From positions 1,302,001 through 1,366,000 of the forward strand of contig NZ_JAYMYY010000001.1 of NCBI RefSeq assembly GCF_039889165.1: a stretch of DNA of 64,000 nt. Direction: 5' to 3'. The DNA comes from Pseudocitrobacter cyperus (lineage in GTDB: Bacteria; Pseudomonadota; Gammaproteobacteria; Enterobacterales; Enterobacteriaceae). Position 1 is the stretch's first letter. Every line of letters begins with the position of its first letter. Below, one piece after another: positions 56,502-64,000 of the stretch. Position numbers and translations under genes: made by a program. The notes under the pieces are model-generated. The model was not told the origin of the DNA, did no database searches, and was given only the letters and a program-made list of their open reading frames with translations.

Positions 56502-58168
56502 TGGCCGCTCAGGGATTTTTACTGCTCGCCAGTTTCTTAGTTGTTCTGCTCATTCTGGCGCGCCCGTTGGGCAAAGTGCTGGCGGGCATGATAGCCAACA
56601 CGCCGCTGCGGGGTGAAACCGTGCTGTGGCGTACTCTCGGCGTTTCAACCGACGAAATGAGCTGGCAGCGTTACGCGCTCGCTATTCTGTTGCTCAACTT
56701 ATGCGGCCTCGTCGCGCTCTTTGCGCTACTGATGTTGCAGGGCGTATTGCCGCTTAACCCGCAAGGGTTGCCAGGGCTCTCCTGGCATCTGGCGTTGAAT
56801 ACTGCCGTGAGTTTTGTCACCAATACCAACTGGCAATCTTATGCCGGGGAAACCACACTGAGTTACCTCAGCCAGATGGCTGGCCTGACGGTACAAAATT
56901 TCCTCTCAGCAGCGAGCGGCATCGCGGTGCTGTTTGCGCTGGCGCGCGCTTTTGCCCGTCAGCGTGTCAGTACGCTGGGTAATGCCTGGGTTGATTTGCT
57001 TCGCATCACGCTGTGGGTGCTGTTGCCATTATCGCTGTTGATGGCGCTGTTCCTTATCCAGCAGGGAACCCTGCAAAACCTGCTGCCGTATCAACACTTC
57101 ACCACGCTGCAAGGGGTAAGCCAGCAGCTTCCTATGGGGCCAGTCGCCTCGCAGGAAGCGATCAAAATGATCGGCACCAACGGCGGCGGCTTCTTTAATG
57201 CCAACTCCTCGCACCCGTTCGAAAACCCCACAGCGCTGACAAACTTTGTCCAGATGCAGGCGATCTTCCTGATCCCTGCCGCGCTCTGTTTCGCCTTTGG
57301 CGAAGCGGTCAGCGATAACCGCCAGGGGCGCGCGATCCTCTGGGCGATGGCCATCATTTTCGTCGTCTGCGTTACGGTGGTGATGTGGGCGGAAACCAAC
57401 GGCAACCCGCATCTGCTGCAATCTGGCGCGGACAGTAGCCTCAACCTGGAAGGCAAAGAGAGTCGCTTTGGCATTCTCGCCAGCAGCCTCTACGCGGTCG
57501 TCACCACGGCAGCCTCCTGCGGAGCGGTCAACGCCATGCATGACTCCTTTACCGCCCTCGGCGGCATGGTGCCGATGTGGCTGATGCAGATTGGCGAAGT
57601 GGTCTTTGGCGGCGTCGGATCCGGTCTTTACGGCATGCTGCTGTTCGTCCTGCTGGCGGTGTTTATCGCCGGGCTGATGATTGGCCGCACGCCGGAATAT
57701 CTTGGCAAAAAAATCGACGTACCGGAGATGAAAATGACCGCGCTGGCGATCCTCGTCACCCCGACGCTGGTGCTGCTCGGCACTGCGCTGGCGATGATGA
57801 CCGACGCCGGGCGCAGCGGCATGCTCAACCCCGGCACCCATGGTTTTAGCGAAGTGCTCTACGCCGTCTCGTCTGCCGCAAATAACAACGGCAGCGCCTT
57901 TGCAGGCCTAAGCGCGAATACACCGTTCTGGAACTGCCTGCTGGCGTTCTGCATGCTGGTCGGCCGCTTTGCCGTCATCGTACCGGTGCTGGCGATTGCC
58001 GGTTCGCTGGTCAACAAAAAGATCCAGCCCGCCACGCCGGGAACGCTTGCTACCCATGACGCGCTGTTTATCGGCCTGTTAATCGTCACCGTGCTGTTGG
58101 TTGGCGCGCTAACCTTTATTCCCGCCCTGGCCATTGGCCCGGTTGCGGAACACCTTTCCCTGTTTTAA
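56501..58168 (+). CDS. kdpA: K+-transporting ATPase channel-like subunit KdpA
   Basis: KdpA is the K+-selective subunit of the high-affinity uptake ATPase and descends from K+ channels. The 555-residue product (E. coli 557) has about ten TM segments and the four selectivity-filter regions, including VSFVTNTNWQSYAGETTL, GTNGGGFFNANSSHPFENP, AASCGAVNAMHD and SSAANNNGSAFAGL. It overlaps kdpF by 1 bp and ends 20 bp before kdpB. Confidence 0.97.
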   Translation: MAAQGFLLLASFLVVLLILARPLGKVLAGMIANTPLRGETVLWRTLGVSTDEMSWQRYALAILLLNLCGLVALFALLMLQGVLPLNPQGLPGLSWHLALNTAVSFVTNTNWQSYAGETTLSYLSQMAGLTVQNFLSAASGIAVLFALARAFARQRVSTLGNAWVDLLRITLWVLLPLSLLMALFLIQQGTLQNLLPYQHFTTLQGVSQQLPMGPVASQEAIKMIGTNGGGFFNANSSHPFENPTALTNFVQMQAIFLIPAALCFAFGEAVSDNRQGRAILWAMAIIFVVCVTVVMWAETNGNPHLLQSGADSSLNLEGKESRFGILASSLYAVVTTAASCGAVNAMHDSFTALGGMVPMWLMQIGEVVFGGVGSGLYGMLLFVLLAVFIAGLMIGRTPEYLGKKIDVPEMKMTALAILVTPTLVLLGTALAMMTDAGRSGMLNPGTHGFSEVLYAVSSAANNNGSAFAGLSANTPFWNCLLAFCMLVGRFAVIVPVLAIAGSLVNKKIQPATPGTLATHDALFIGLLIVTVLLVGALTFIPALAIGPVAEHLSLF

Positions 58169-58188
58169 GCATTGCGGAGTAAGCGTTT

Positions 58189-60237
58189 ATGAGTCGCAAG
58201 CAACTGGCGCTGTTTGACCGCCACCTGGTCGGACAGGCGATTACCGACGCCATCAAGAAACTGAACCCAACGACGCAGTGGCGTAACCCGGTGATGTTTA
58301 TCGTCTGGATTGGCAGCGTGCTCACCACCGTGATGAGTCTCGCGATGGCTACCGGACACCTCTCAGGCAACGCGCTGTTCAGCGGTGCGATTGCCCTGTG
58401 GCTCTGGTTTACGGTGCTGTTCGCCAACTTCGCCGAGGCGATGGCGGAAGGCCGCAGCAAAGCGCAGGCCAACAGCCTGAAGAGCGTGCAGAAAACCGCC
58501 TTCGCCCGCAAACTTCGCGCCCCGCAGCATGGAGCGGAAATCGACCATGTTCCCTCGGATGAACTGCGTAAAGGCGATGTGGTTCTGGTTGAAGCTGGCG
58601 ATATCATTCCCTGCGACGGCGAAGTTATCGAGGGCGGCGCATCCGTCGATGAAAGCGCAATCACCGGTGAGTCCGCGCCGGTTATCCGCGAATCCGGCGG
58701 CGATTTTGCCTCTGTAACCGGCGGGACGCGTATTCTCTCTGACTGGCTGGTCATTCGCTGTAGCGTCAACCCTGGCGAAACCTTCCTCGACCGGATGATC
58801 GCCATGGTCGAAGGCGCGCAACGGCGCAAAACGCCAAACGAGGTGGCGCTGACCATTTTGCTGGTGGCGCTGACTATCGTCTTCCTGCTGGCAACCGCGA
58901 CGCTGTGGCCTTTCTCCACCTGGGGCGGCAAACCGGTCAGCGTGATTGTGCTGATTGCTCTGCTGGTGTGCCTGATCCCCACCACCATTGGCGGCCTGCT
59001 CTCAGCAATTGGTGTCGCCGGGATGAGCCGCATGCTGGGCGCGAATGTGATTGCCACCAGCGGCCGCGCGGTGGAAGCTGCGGGCGATGTCGATGTATTG
59101 CTGCTGGATAAAACCGGTACGATCACCCTCGGGAACCGTCAGGCTTCGGCGTTTTTACCGGCCAACGGCGTGGATGAAAAAAACCTTGCCGATGCCGCGC
59201 AGCTCTCCTCGCTGGCCGATGAAACGCCGGAAGGACGCAGCATCGTTATCCTTGCCAAACAGCGCTTTAACCTGCGCGAGCGTGACGTCCAGCAGCTTCA
59301 TGCCACCTTTGTCCCTTTCACCGCACAGACCCGAATGAGCGGCATTAACATCGACAACCGCATGATCCGTAAAGGTTCCGTCGATGCGATTCGCCGCCAC
59401 GTCGAAAGTAATGGCGGGCAGTTCCCGGCAGATGTGGAACACCTGGTCGACGGTATCGCTCGTCAGGGTTCGACGCCGCTGGTGGTGGTGGAAGGCGCGA
59501 AAGTGCTGGGCGCCATCGCGCTGAAGGATATCGTAAAGGGCGGGATTAAAGAGCGCTTTGCGCAACTGCGCAAGATGGGCATCAAAACGGTGATGATCAC
59601 CGGCGATAACCGCCTGACCGCCGCCGCCATCGCAGCCGAAGCGGGCGTGGATGATTTTCTTGCTGAGGCGACGCCGGAAGCCAAGCTGGCGCTGATCCGC
59701 CAGTATCAGGCGGAAGGCCGGATGGTTGCGATGACCGGCGACGGCACCAACGATGCCCCGGCGCTGGCGCAGGCCGATGTGGCGGTGGCGATGAACTCCG
59801 GCACCCAGGCGGCAAAAGAAGCGGGAAATATGGTCGACCTGGACTCCAACCCGACCAAGCTGATTGAAGTGGTGCATATCGGCAAACAGATGCTGATGAC
59901 CCGAGGTTCACTGACCACCTTCAGCATCGCTAACGACGTGGCGAAATACTTCGCCATTATTCCGGCGGCGTTTGCCGCAAGCTGGCCGCAACTGGGCGTG
60001 CTGAACATTATGCATCTGCATTCGCCCAATTCCGCGATTTTGAGCGCAGTGATTTTTAATGCCCTGATCATCGTATTTCTGCTGCCGCTGGCGCTGAAAG
60101 GCGTGAGTTATCAACCGCTTTCTGCTTCCGCCATGCTGCGTCGCAACCTGTGGATTTACGGCCTGGGCGGCCTGATTGTGCCGTTTATCGGCATTAAAGC
60201 TATCGATCTATTACTGACCCTGTTTGGTCTGGTGTGA
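58189..60237 (+). CDS. kdpB: K+-transporting P-type ATPase catalytic subunit KdpB
   Basis: KdpB hydrolyses ATP to drive K+ uptake through KdpA. The 682-residue protein equals the E. coli length. It shows the actuator TGES motif (SAITGESAPVIRE), the phosphorylation motif DKTGTIT (near Asp307), KGSVDAIRRH, MITGDNRLTAAAIA, and the hinge MTGDGTNDAPALAQADVAVA. Seven TM helices are present. It overlaps nothing; kdpC follows after 8 bp. Confidence 0.98.
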   Translation: MSRKQLALFDRHLVGQAITDAIKKLNPTTQWRNPVMFIVWIGSVLTTVMSLAMATGHLSGNALFSGAIALWLWFTVLFANFAEAMAEGRSKAQANSLKSVQKTAFARKLRAPQHGAEIDHVPSDELRKGDVVLVEAGDIIPCDGEVIEGGASVDESAITGESAPVIRESGGDFASVTGGTRILSDWLVIRCSVNPGETFLDRMIAMVEGAQRRKTPNEVALTILLVALTIVFLLATATLWPFSTWGGKPVSVIVLIALLVCLIPTTIGGLLSAIGVAGMSRMLGANVIATSGRAVEAAGDVDVLLLDKTGTITLGNRQASAFLPANGVDEKNLADAAQLSSLADETPEGRSIVILAKQRFNLRERDVQQLHATFVPFTAQTRMSGINIDNRMIRKGSVDAIRRHVESNGGQFPADVEHLVDGIARQGSTPLVVVEGAKVLGAIALKDIVKGGIKERFAQLRKMGIKTVMITGDNRLTAAAIAAEAGVDDFLAEATPEAKLALIRQYQAEGRMVAMTGDGTNDAPALAQADVAVAMNSGTQAAKEAGNMVDLDSNPTKLIEVVHIGKQMLMTRGSLTTFSIANDVAKYFAIIPAAFAASWPQLGVLNIMHLHSPNSAILSAVIFNALIIVFLLPLALKGVSYQPLSASAMLRRNLWIYGLGGLIVPFIGIKAIDLLLTLFGLV

Positions 60238-60245
60238 GGTGCACA

Positions 60246-60821
60246 ATGTCTTTGCTTCGTCCTGCTGTGGTGATTTTTCTTTTTCTGACGCTGGTGACTG
60301 GCGGGCTTTATCCGTTACTGACTACCGCACTGGGGCAGTGGTGGTTTCATGACCAGGCCAACGGATCGCTGATTATTCAGGATAATCAGGTTCGCGGCTC
60401 CAGGTTAATTGGGCAAAACTTTACCAATCCGGGTTATTTCCATGGCCGACCCTCGGCCACGGCGGATGTGCCTTATAACCCGATGGCTTCCGGCGGCAGT
60501 AACCTGGCGGCGAGTAATCCGGCGCTGGATGAAGCCATCCGTGAGCGTATCGCGCAACTGCGCTCGGCGAACCCGGACGCCCCGGCTGCGGTACCGACGG
60601 AACTGGTAACCGCCTCCGCCAGCGGGCTGGATAACGGCCTGACGCCCGCCAGCGTGCGCTGGCAGGTGCCGCGCGTCGCGAAAGCGCGTCACCTCTCTGC
60701 CGCCTGGCTTAGTCAGCAAATTGACGCCGCAACGCACAAACCGCTGCTCGGTTTTCTCGGCCAACCTGTGGTAAATATTGTTGAGCTGAATATGGCGCTG
60801 GATGCCCAGAAGGAAAACTGA
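60246..60821 (+). CDS. kdpC: K+-transporting ATPase subunit KdpC
   Basis: KdpC is a single-TM accessory subunit that stabilises ATP binding to KdpB. The ATG at 60246 (MSLLRPAVVIFLFLTLVTGG) gives 191 residues, close to E. coli (190); a longer frame overlaps the kdpB end. The conserved GSxLIGQNF and GYFHGRPSA, YNPMASGGSNLAASNP, and LVTASASGLDNGLTP blocks are intact. Its stop overlaps the kdpD start by 1 bp. Confidence 0.97.
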   Translation: MSLLRPAVVIFLFLTLVTGGLYPLLTTALGQWWFHDQANGSLIIQDNQVRGSRLIGQNFTNPGYFHGRPSATADVPYNPMASGGSNLAASNPALDEAIRERIAQLRSANPDAPAAVPTELVTASASGLDNGLTPASVRWQVPRVAKARHLSAAWLSQQIDAATHKPLLGFLGQPVVNIVELNMALDAQKEN

Positions 60822-63511
60822 TGATGACCGACGAGCCGCAACGCCCGAACCCTGACCGCCTGCTGGAGCAGACGGCTTCCCCGCATCGTGGAAAACTGAA
60901 GATCTTCTTCGGCGCCTGCGCGGGGGTGGGGAAAACCTGGGCGATGCTGGCGGAAGCTCAGCGTCTGCGGGCGCAGGGGCTGGACATTCTGGCGGGCGTG
61001 GTGGAGACCCACGGACGCAAAGAGACGGCCGCGATGCTAAAAGGGCTGACGCTGCTACCGCAAAAACGGCTGGCCTGGCAGGGGCGTTATCTGCATGAGT
61101 TTGATCTCGATGCCGCCCTTGCCCGCCGTCCGGCGCTGGTGCTGATGGATGAACTGGCGCACAGCAACGCGCCAGGCTCGCGTCATCCCAGGCGCTGGCA
61201 GGATATCGACGAACTGCTGGAAGCGGGCATCGACGTTTTTACCACCGTCAACGTTCAGCATCTGGAGAGCCTGAATGATATCGTCAGCGGCGTAACCGGG
61301 ATCCAGGTTCGCGAGACGGTACCAGACCCTTTTTTTGACGCCGCCGATGAAGTGGTGCTGGTTGATCTGCCGCCGGATGATTTACGTCAGCGGCTGAATG
61401 AAGGGAAAGTGTATATCGCCGGTCAGGCCGAACGCGCTATCGAGAATTTTTTCCGTAAGGGCAACCTGATCGCCCTGCGCGAACTGGCTCTGCGCCGCAC
61501 GGCGGATCGCGTGGATGATCAAATGCGCGCCTGGCGCGATACCCAGGGGCAAGAAAAAGTGTGGCACACCCGCGATGCCATCCTGCTCTGTATCGGCCAC
61601 CATGCCGGCAGTGAAAAACTGGTACGCACCGCCGCACGGCTGGCGGCTCGCTTAGGCAGCGTCTGGCATGCTGTGTATGTTGAAACGCCTGCGCTGCACC
61701 GTCTTCCGGAAGCGCAACGCCGGGCGATTTTAAGCTCGTTGCGGCTGGCGCAGGAACTGGGGGCAGAAACCGCCACCCTTTCCGAACCGTCGGAAGAGAA
61801 AGCGGTGGTTCGCTATGCGCGCGAACACAACCTCGGCAAAATCGTCATTGGCCGCCAGGACAAACGTCACTGGTGGAGCGGCGAGCGCTTCGGCGATCGG
61901 CTGGCCCGCCACGCGCCGGATCTCGATCTGCTGGTGGTGGCAATGGATGAAAAACCAGATCCCCTCCCCTCCGCCACCCGCGATCAGCGCAGCTTTTTTG
62001 ATAAGTGGCAGGTACAGATCCGCGGTTGTGGAGTGGCATTAGCCCTCTGTACTGTCATCACCCTGGTTGCAATGCAGTGGCTCATGGCGTTCGACGCTGC
62101 CAACCTGGTTATGCTCTATCTGCTTGGCGTAGTGATCGTCGCGCTATTCTACGGCCGCTGGCCATCCGTGCTGGCAACGGTGATTAACGTTATCAGTTTT
62201 GACCTCTTTTTTATCGCCCCGCGAGGAACGCTGGCGGTGTCCGATGTGCAGTATTTGTTAACCTTTGGCGTCATGCTCACGGTTGGGCTGGTGATAGGCA
62301 ACCTGACGGCAGGCGTGCGCTATCAGGCACGGGTGGCGCGCTACCGCGAACAGCGAACCCGCCATCTCTATGAGATGTCGAAAGCGCTGGCCGTAGGGCG
62401 TAGCGCGCAGGATATTGCCCGTACCTGCGAGCAATATATTCAATCCACTTTTCATGCCCGCAGCCAGGTATTGCTCCCCGACCACAACGATAAGTTGTTG
62501 CCCTCAACCCAACAGGAGGGGCTGACATCCTGGGATGACGCCATCGCCCGCTGGAGTTTTGATAAAGGGCAACCTGCGGGTGCTGGCACGGATACGTTGC
62601 CCGGCGTGCCCTACCAGATTTTGCCGCTAAAAAGCGCCAGCAAAACCCTGGGTCTGGTGGTGGTCGAGCCGAACAACCTGCGTCAGTTGATGATCCCCGA
62701 ACAGCAGCGTCTGCTGGAGACGTTTACGCTACTGGTGGCAAGCGCGCTGGAGCGTCTATCCCTTACCGCAAGCGAAGAGCTGGCACGGCTTACCAGCGAG
62801 CGAGAGAGTTTGCGTAACTCTCTGCTGGCGGCGCTGTCGCACGATCTCCGTACACCGCTTACCGTCCTGTTTGGACAGGCAGAAATTCTGACCCTCGACC
62901 TTGCCAGCAGCGGTTCGCCTTATGCCCCCCAGGCCAACGAAATTCGCCAGCATGTGCTCAACACGACCCGGCTGGTGAATAATTTGCTGGATATGGCAAG
63001 GATCCAGTCTGGCGGCTTTAATCTTAAGAAGGAGTGGCTGACGTTGGAAGAAGTGGTCGGCAGCGCGCTGCGCATGCTGGAACCCGGCCTGAACGGGCAA
63101 CAGATTACGCTCGCATTGCCCGACCCGCTGATGCTGATCCACGTCGACGGCCCGCTGTTCGAGCGTGTGCTGATCAACCTGCTGGAGAATGCGGTAAAAT
63201 ATGCTGGCGCAAAGGCGCAAATCGGCATTACCGCCAGTGAGGATGCACACCATTTATTTCTTGATGTCTGGGATGACGGGCCAGGTATTGAACCGGGTCA
63301 GGAGAAAATGATTTTTGATAAATTCTCACGCGGCCATAAAGAGTCCGCTATTCCGGGAGTCGGGCTGGGGCTGGCCATTTGCCAGGCGATTATCGATATT
63401 CATGGCGGCACACTCTCAGCCAGCAATCGCCCTGAAGGCGGCGCCTGTTTTCGTGTTACACTTCCGCGAATAGCGCCACCAGAACTTGAAGAATTTCATG
63501 AGGATATGTGA
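60821..63511 (+). CDS. kdpD: Sensor histidine kinase KdpD
   Basis: KdpD senses low K+ and ionic stress and phosphorylates KdpE. The ATG at 60821 overlaps the kdpC stop and gives 896 residues; a second ATG three bases on would give 895 (E. coli 894). In order: KdpD domain with Walker A GACAGVGKT at 31-39, a USP-like domain (about 250-370), four TM helices (about 400-500), a GAF-like region, the HisKA box ALSHDLRTPLT with the phospho-His, and an ATPase domain with NLLENAVKYAG, DDGPGIEPG and GVGLGLAICQAI. It overlaps kdpE by 4 bp. Confidence 0.97.
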   Translation: MMTDEPQRPNPDRLLEQTASPHRGKLKIFFGACAGVGKTWAMLAEAQRLRAQGLDILAGVVETHGRKETAAMLKGLTLLPQKRLAWQGRYLHEFDLDAALARRPALVLMDELAHSNAPGSRHPRRWQDIDELLEAGIDVFTTVNVQHLESLNDIVSGVTGIQVRETVPDPFFDAADEVVLVDLPPDDLRQRLNEGKVYIAGQAERAIENFFRKGNLIALRELALRRTADRVDDQMRAWRDTQGQEKVWHTRDAILLCIGHHAGSEKLVRTAARLAARLGSVWHAVYVETPALHRLPEAQRRAILSSLRLAQELGAETATLSEPSEEKAVVRYAREHNLGKIVIGRQDKRHWWSGERFGDRLARHAPDLDLLVVAMDEKPDPLPSATRDQRSFFDKWQVQIRGCGVALALCTVITLVAMQWLMAFDAANLVMLYLLGVVIVALFYGRWPSVLATVINVISFDLFFIAPRGTLAVSDVQYLLTFGVMLTVGLVIGNLTAGVRYQARVARYREQRTRHLYEMSKALAVGRSAQDIARTCEQYIQSTFHARSQVLLPDHNDKLLPSTQQEGLTSWDDAIARWSFDKGQPAGAGTDTLPGVPYQILPLKSASKTLGLVVVEPNNLRQLMIPEQQRLLETFTLLVASALERLSLTASEELARLTSERESLRNSLLAALSHDLRTPLTVLFGQAEILTLDLASSGSPYAPQANEIRQHVLNTTRLVNNLLDMARIQSGGFNLKKEWLTLEEVVGSALRMLEPGLNGQQITLALPDPLMLIHVDGPLFERVLINLLENAVKYAGAKAQIGITASEDAHHLFLDVWDDGPGIEPGQEKMIFDKFSRGHKESAIPGVGLGLAICQAIIDIHGGTLSASNRPEGGACFRVTLPRIAPPELEEFHEDM

Positions 63512-64000
63512 CAAGCGTTCTGATTGTTGAAGATGAACAAGCCATTCGCCGCTTTCTGCGCACCGCGCTGGAAGCCGAAGGGCTGCGCGTGTTTGATGCT
63601 CAAACGTTGCAGCGCGGGCTGCTGGAAGCAGCAACGCGCAAGCCGGATCTGGTGATCCTCGATCTCGGCCTGCCCGACGGCGATGGTATCGATTTTATCC
63701 GCGACTTCCGCCAGTGGAGCGCCACCCCGGTGATTGTGCTCTCCGCCCGCAGCGAAGAGAGCGATAAAATCGCCGCGCTGGATGCAGGTGCCGATGATTA
63801 CCTTAGCAAACCGTTTGGCATTGGCGAATTGCAGGCGCGCCTGCGCGTGGCGCTGCGTCGTCACGGCAATACGCAACCGAACGATCCACTGGTGACTTTT
63901 TCAGATGTACAAGTTGATATCGCCGCCCGTCGCATTATCCGTGGCGGCGAAGAGGTGCATCTCACCCCCATCGAATTTCGTCTGCTGGCGGAACTGCTCA
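63508..64000 (+). CDS. kdpE: KDP operon response regulator KdpE (partial, cut by window end)
   Basis: KdpE is an OmpR-type response regulator that activates kdpFABC. It starts at GTG 63508 in a GTGA overlap with the kdpD stop; the first 164 codons are present. The receiver domain has acidic pocket Glu8-Asp9 (VLIVEDEQA), phosphoryl Asp52 in VILDLGLPDGDG, the conserved SARSEESDK and the Lys in DYLSKPFGIGELQ. The OmpR/PhoB winged-helix domain begins at about 127 (LVTFSDVQVDI, HLTPIEFRLL). Confidence 0.97.
   Translation, partial: MTSVLIVEDEQAIRRFLRTALEAEGLRVFDAQTLQRGLLEAATRKPDLVILDLGLPDGDGIDFIRDFRQWSATPVIVLSARSEESDKIAALDAGADDYLSKPFGIGELQARLRVALRRHGNTQPNDPLVTFSDVQVDIAARRIIRGGEEVHLTPIEFRLLAELL

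Overview
This window is a chromosomal segment from a member of the Enterobacteriaceae. Gene order and protein sequences follow the classical mod-gal-gpmA-aroG-nadA-tol-cyd-suc-sdh-gltA-nei-phrB-kdp backbone of Escherichia coli, but it is not E. coli K-12: YbgA is full length, pcp and two DUF969/DUF979 membrane-protein genes sit inside the pxp-nei operon, the mng genes are absent beside cydA, and an Hcp-DNase effector replaces what normally follows gltA. The genus cannot be fixed from the sequence alone; Enterobacter, Kosakonia, Citrobacter and relatives all fit.

Layout. 1-6449: the edge of a small membrane protein, the YbhA phosphatase, and molybdate uptake and control (modABC, acrZ, modE, modF) with a clear ModE palindrome before modA. 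6617-12041: a DUF2167 membrane protein, then galETKM with both GalR/GalS operators, 113 bp apart as in E. coli. 12190-13056: gpmA with a Fur box. 13046-14767: a scar made of a decayed iron-type ABC transporter (binding-protein fragment plus an in-frame permease-ATPase chimera) and a defective IS50/Tn5-related insertion sequence. 14792-19513: aroG (TyrR box), ybgS, zitB, pnuC and nadA (NadR box).

19640-20625: the seven-gene lysine/valine tRNA operon (lysT valT lysW valZ lysY lysZ lysQ order) with two nearly identical 100-bp spacer units that each duplicate the tRNA-Lys 3' end. 20712-26366: the Tol-Pal envelope system. 26516-29657: cytochrome bd-I (cydABX-ybgE). 29658-31357: a long regulatory region and an unfamiliar exported protein. 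31355-41300: sucABCD and sdhCDAB with an SdhX-type 3' UTR RNA. 41411-43075: gltA. Together these genes form most of the oxidative TCA branch.

43247-45288: a two-gene antibacterial module, a type VI secretion Hcp domain fused through a pyocin-S-like region to a colicin E9-type HNH DNase, with an Im9-type immunity gene overlapping its stop codon. No other T6SS gene is present. 45345-51642: nei, then a 5-oxoproline module (pcp, DUF979, DUF969, pxpA, pxpC, pxpB) and ybgI. 51915-56103: dtpD, phrB, a TudS-like/DUF1722 fusion (ybgA), and ybfA. 56312-64000: the KdpE operator and kdpFABCDE, with kdpE cut by the window end.

Most of the window is conserved housekeeping sequence. The accessory signal is concentrated in the Hcp-DNase/immunity module, the IS-associated scar, the pyroglutamate module, the TudS-like fusion and the orphan exported protein beside cydA.
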